Positions 63,253 through 64,000 of a DNA stretch of 64,000 bases are shown here, piece by piece (the stretch's first letter is position 1; every line of letters starts with the position of its first letter). The position numbers and the translations under genes are program-made. Below the pieces are notes generated by a model. That model searched no databases, was not told the DNA's origin, and was given only the letters and a program-made list of their open reading frames with translations. The DNA lies in NCBI RefSeq assembly GCF_010993775.1, contig NZ_WOTO01000015.1:78117-142116 (forward strand), given 5' to 3'. Origin of the DNA: Fodinicola feengrottensis. GTDB taxonomy: Bacteria; Actinomycetota; Actinomycetes; Mycobacteriales; HKI-0501.

Positions 63253-64000
63253 TCAGGCGCGGGCGCCACGGATCACCTGCTGCCCGAACCGCGCGGCTAT
63301 ATGTTTCGCGTCCCGGCCGACGCCGCGTAGAGACGCGGAAGCTGGAGTGCGTTGCCATTCCACGCCGACGTACGCCAGGCTTGGATGAGTCGTGGACAAT
63401 CCAGCACGGTGGCGAGGGTTTCCGTCCGAGTCCAGCGCTCCGAGGTCGGCGAGATAGCCCAGATCGGGCCGGTACCCGGTCGCCAGCAACAAAACATCGA
63501 CGTGCTCCCGACTCCCGTCCGGCCAGATCACCGACGAGCCGTCGATGCGCGTGAACATCTCCCGCCGATCCGGCTTGCCGGCAACAACGGCGGCTCGGTA
63601 ATGGCGGTCGTCGATGACCGGTTGGGTCGGCGCCTCAACCCATCGACCCAGTGGGGCGAAATCGAATCCCGTGACGGTGAACCAATAATGCAGATCTCGC
63701 CCGAACGGCCGTTGCGGTAGGAACGTCACCGGCGCTCGGCTGGCCAGGGTGACGGTCGCGGTGTCGGCGAGTTCGACGGCGATCTGGACGGCGGAGTTTC
63801 CCGCACCCACCACGACAATCCGCCGGCCTGCGTACGGTTGCGGGTTGCGGTATTGGCTGGCATGCAGAACCGTACCGCTGAACGATTCCAAACCGGGAAG
63901 CGTCGGGCGGTACGGGTGACCGAACCCACCGGTCGCCGCGACCACCGACGGCGCGGTGAGCACAGTGCCATTTTCTAGGTGTACAAGGAATTCCGGCCCG
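63253..64000 (-). CDS. ArsO-like FAD/NAD(P)-dependent oxidoreductase, 5' end outside the window
   Basis: The frame is open at the window edge (PEFLVHLENGTV upstream). VVAATGGFGHPYRPTLPGLE, then RIVVVGAGNSAVQIAVELAD is the GxGxSG/A NADP motif (GAGNSA), GRDLHYWFTVTGFDFAPLG, and LLLATGYRPDLGYLADLGAL is the ATGYRPD FMO motif. It belongs to the flavin-binding monooxygenase type often called ArsO when found in ars clusters. At least 249 residues are visible. Convergent with the MFS gene. Confidence 0.75.
   Translation of the reverse strand, partial: GPEFLVHLENGTVLTAPSVVAATGGFGHPYRPTLPGLESFSGTVLHASQYRNPQPYAGRRIVVVGAGNSAVQIAVELADTATVTLASRAPVTFLPQRPFGRDLHYWFTVTGFDFAPLGRWVEAPTQPVIDDRHYRAAVVAGKPDRREMFTRIDGSSVIWPDGSREHVDVLLLATGYRPDLGYLADLGALDSDGNPRHRAGLSTTHPSLAYVGVEWQRTPASASLRGVGRDAKHIAARFGQQVIRGARA

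Overview
The window is high-GC DNA with actinobacterial gene families throughout: CmtR-like and ArsR repressors, ACR3, a grasp-type RiPP operon, PadR/DUF1048, DUF2752, secreted inhibitor-like and ricin-type lectin proteins. GTG and TTG starts and ATGA stop/start overlaps are common. It looks like a soil- or mine-type filamentous actinomycete; no genus can be fixed from the sequence. A dominant technical feature is that dozens of otherwise conserved genes are split by single-base frame changes, often at C, G or T runs (for example the T run in pstC near 59171). Many of these are probably sequencing or assembly indels rather than pseudogenes. Where a gene is called across a frame change, the span is the inferred full gene.

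Layout. 1-6.8 kb: decayed accessory DNA with two tandem membrane paralogs, a broken DUF1801 gene, an ACT-domain gene, three small secreted proteins, a methyltransferase remnant, an IS110 remnant and a decayed response regulator. 6.8-13 kb: an ABC exporter operon (lipoprotein, two ATPases, an FtsX-type permease) divergent from a sensor kinase. 13-17.3 kb: a COG4705 membrane protein with a strong terminator, a ricin-type secreted lectin, and a PadR / DUF1048 / truncated hydrolase set. 17.3-23.3 kb: a minus-strand terpenoid cluster (polyprenyl synthase, geranyl-diphosphate-C-methyltransferase-like enzyme, P450, atypical isoprenyl-synthase-like protein, VOC, SDR, IPP isomerase) whose genes are mostly translationally coupled. 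24-25.5 kb: AraC regulator and dihydrofolate-reductase-like protein.

25.7-30.4 kb: two adjacent, divergent IS21-family elements. The second truncates the methyltransferase gene of a graspetide operon (30.4-32.4 kb; precursor, ATP-grasp ligase, PIMT-like methyltransferase). 32.5-38.4 kb: an accessory segment with a four-gene overlapping operon (radical-SAM-like protein with a CX2CX2C motif, unknown, degenerate Prim-Pol, small unknown) divergent from a zinc-ribbon XRE regulator and a GNAT enzyme, with a perfect 18-bp palindrome between them.

38.8-51.8 kb: a metal and thiol-redox island. It holds a CmtR/CDF pair, a methyltransferase, DUF2752, an HMA chaperone, a UreH-cupredoxin fusion, CcdA, two TlpA-like redoxins, a P-type ATPase whose frame continues into a DivIVA-like coiled coil, a second CcdA/DsbD-like protein, further redoxins, a Met-rich membrane peptide, and a BlaI/CopY-type repressor with an M56 protease. 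Three related operator-like sequences tie parts of it together. 51.8-53.1 kb: a broken RCC1-repeat gene. 53.1-64 kb: an arsenic island with DUF2180-like protein, ArsC, an ArsR-ArsC fusion, ACR3, a second ArsR, pstSCAB, an orphan winged-helix protein, an MFS exporter and an ArsO-like flavoprotein that runs off the window. No rRNA, tRNA or CRISPR array was recognised.
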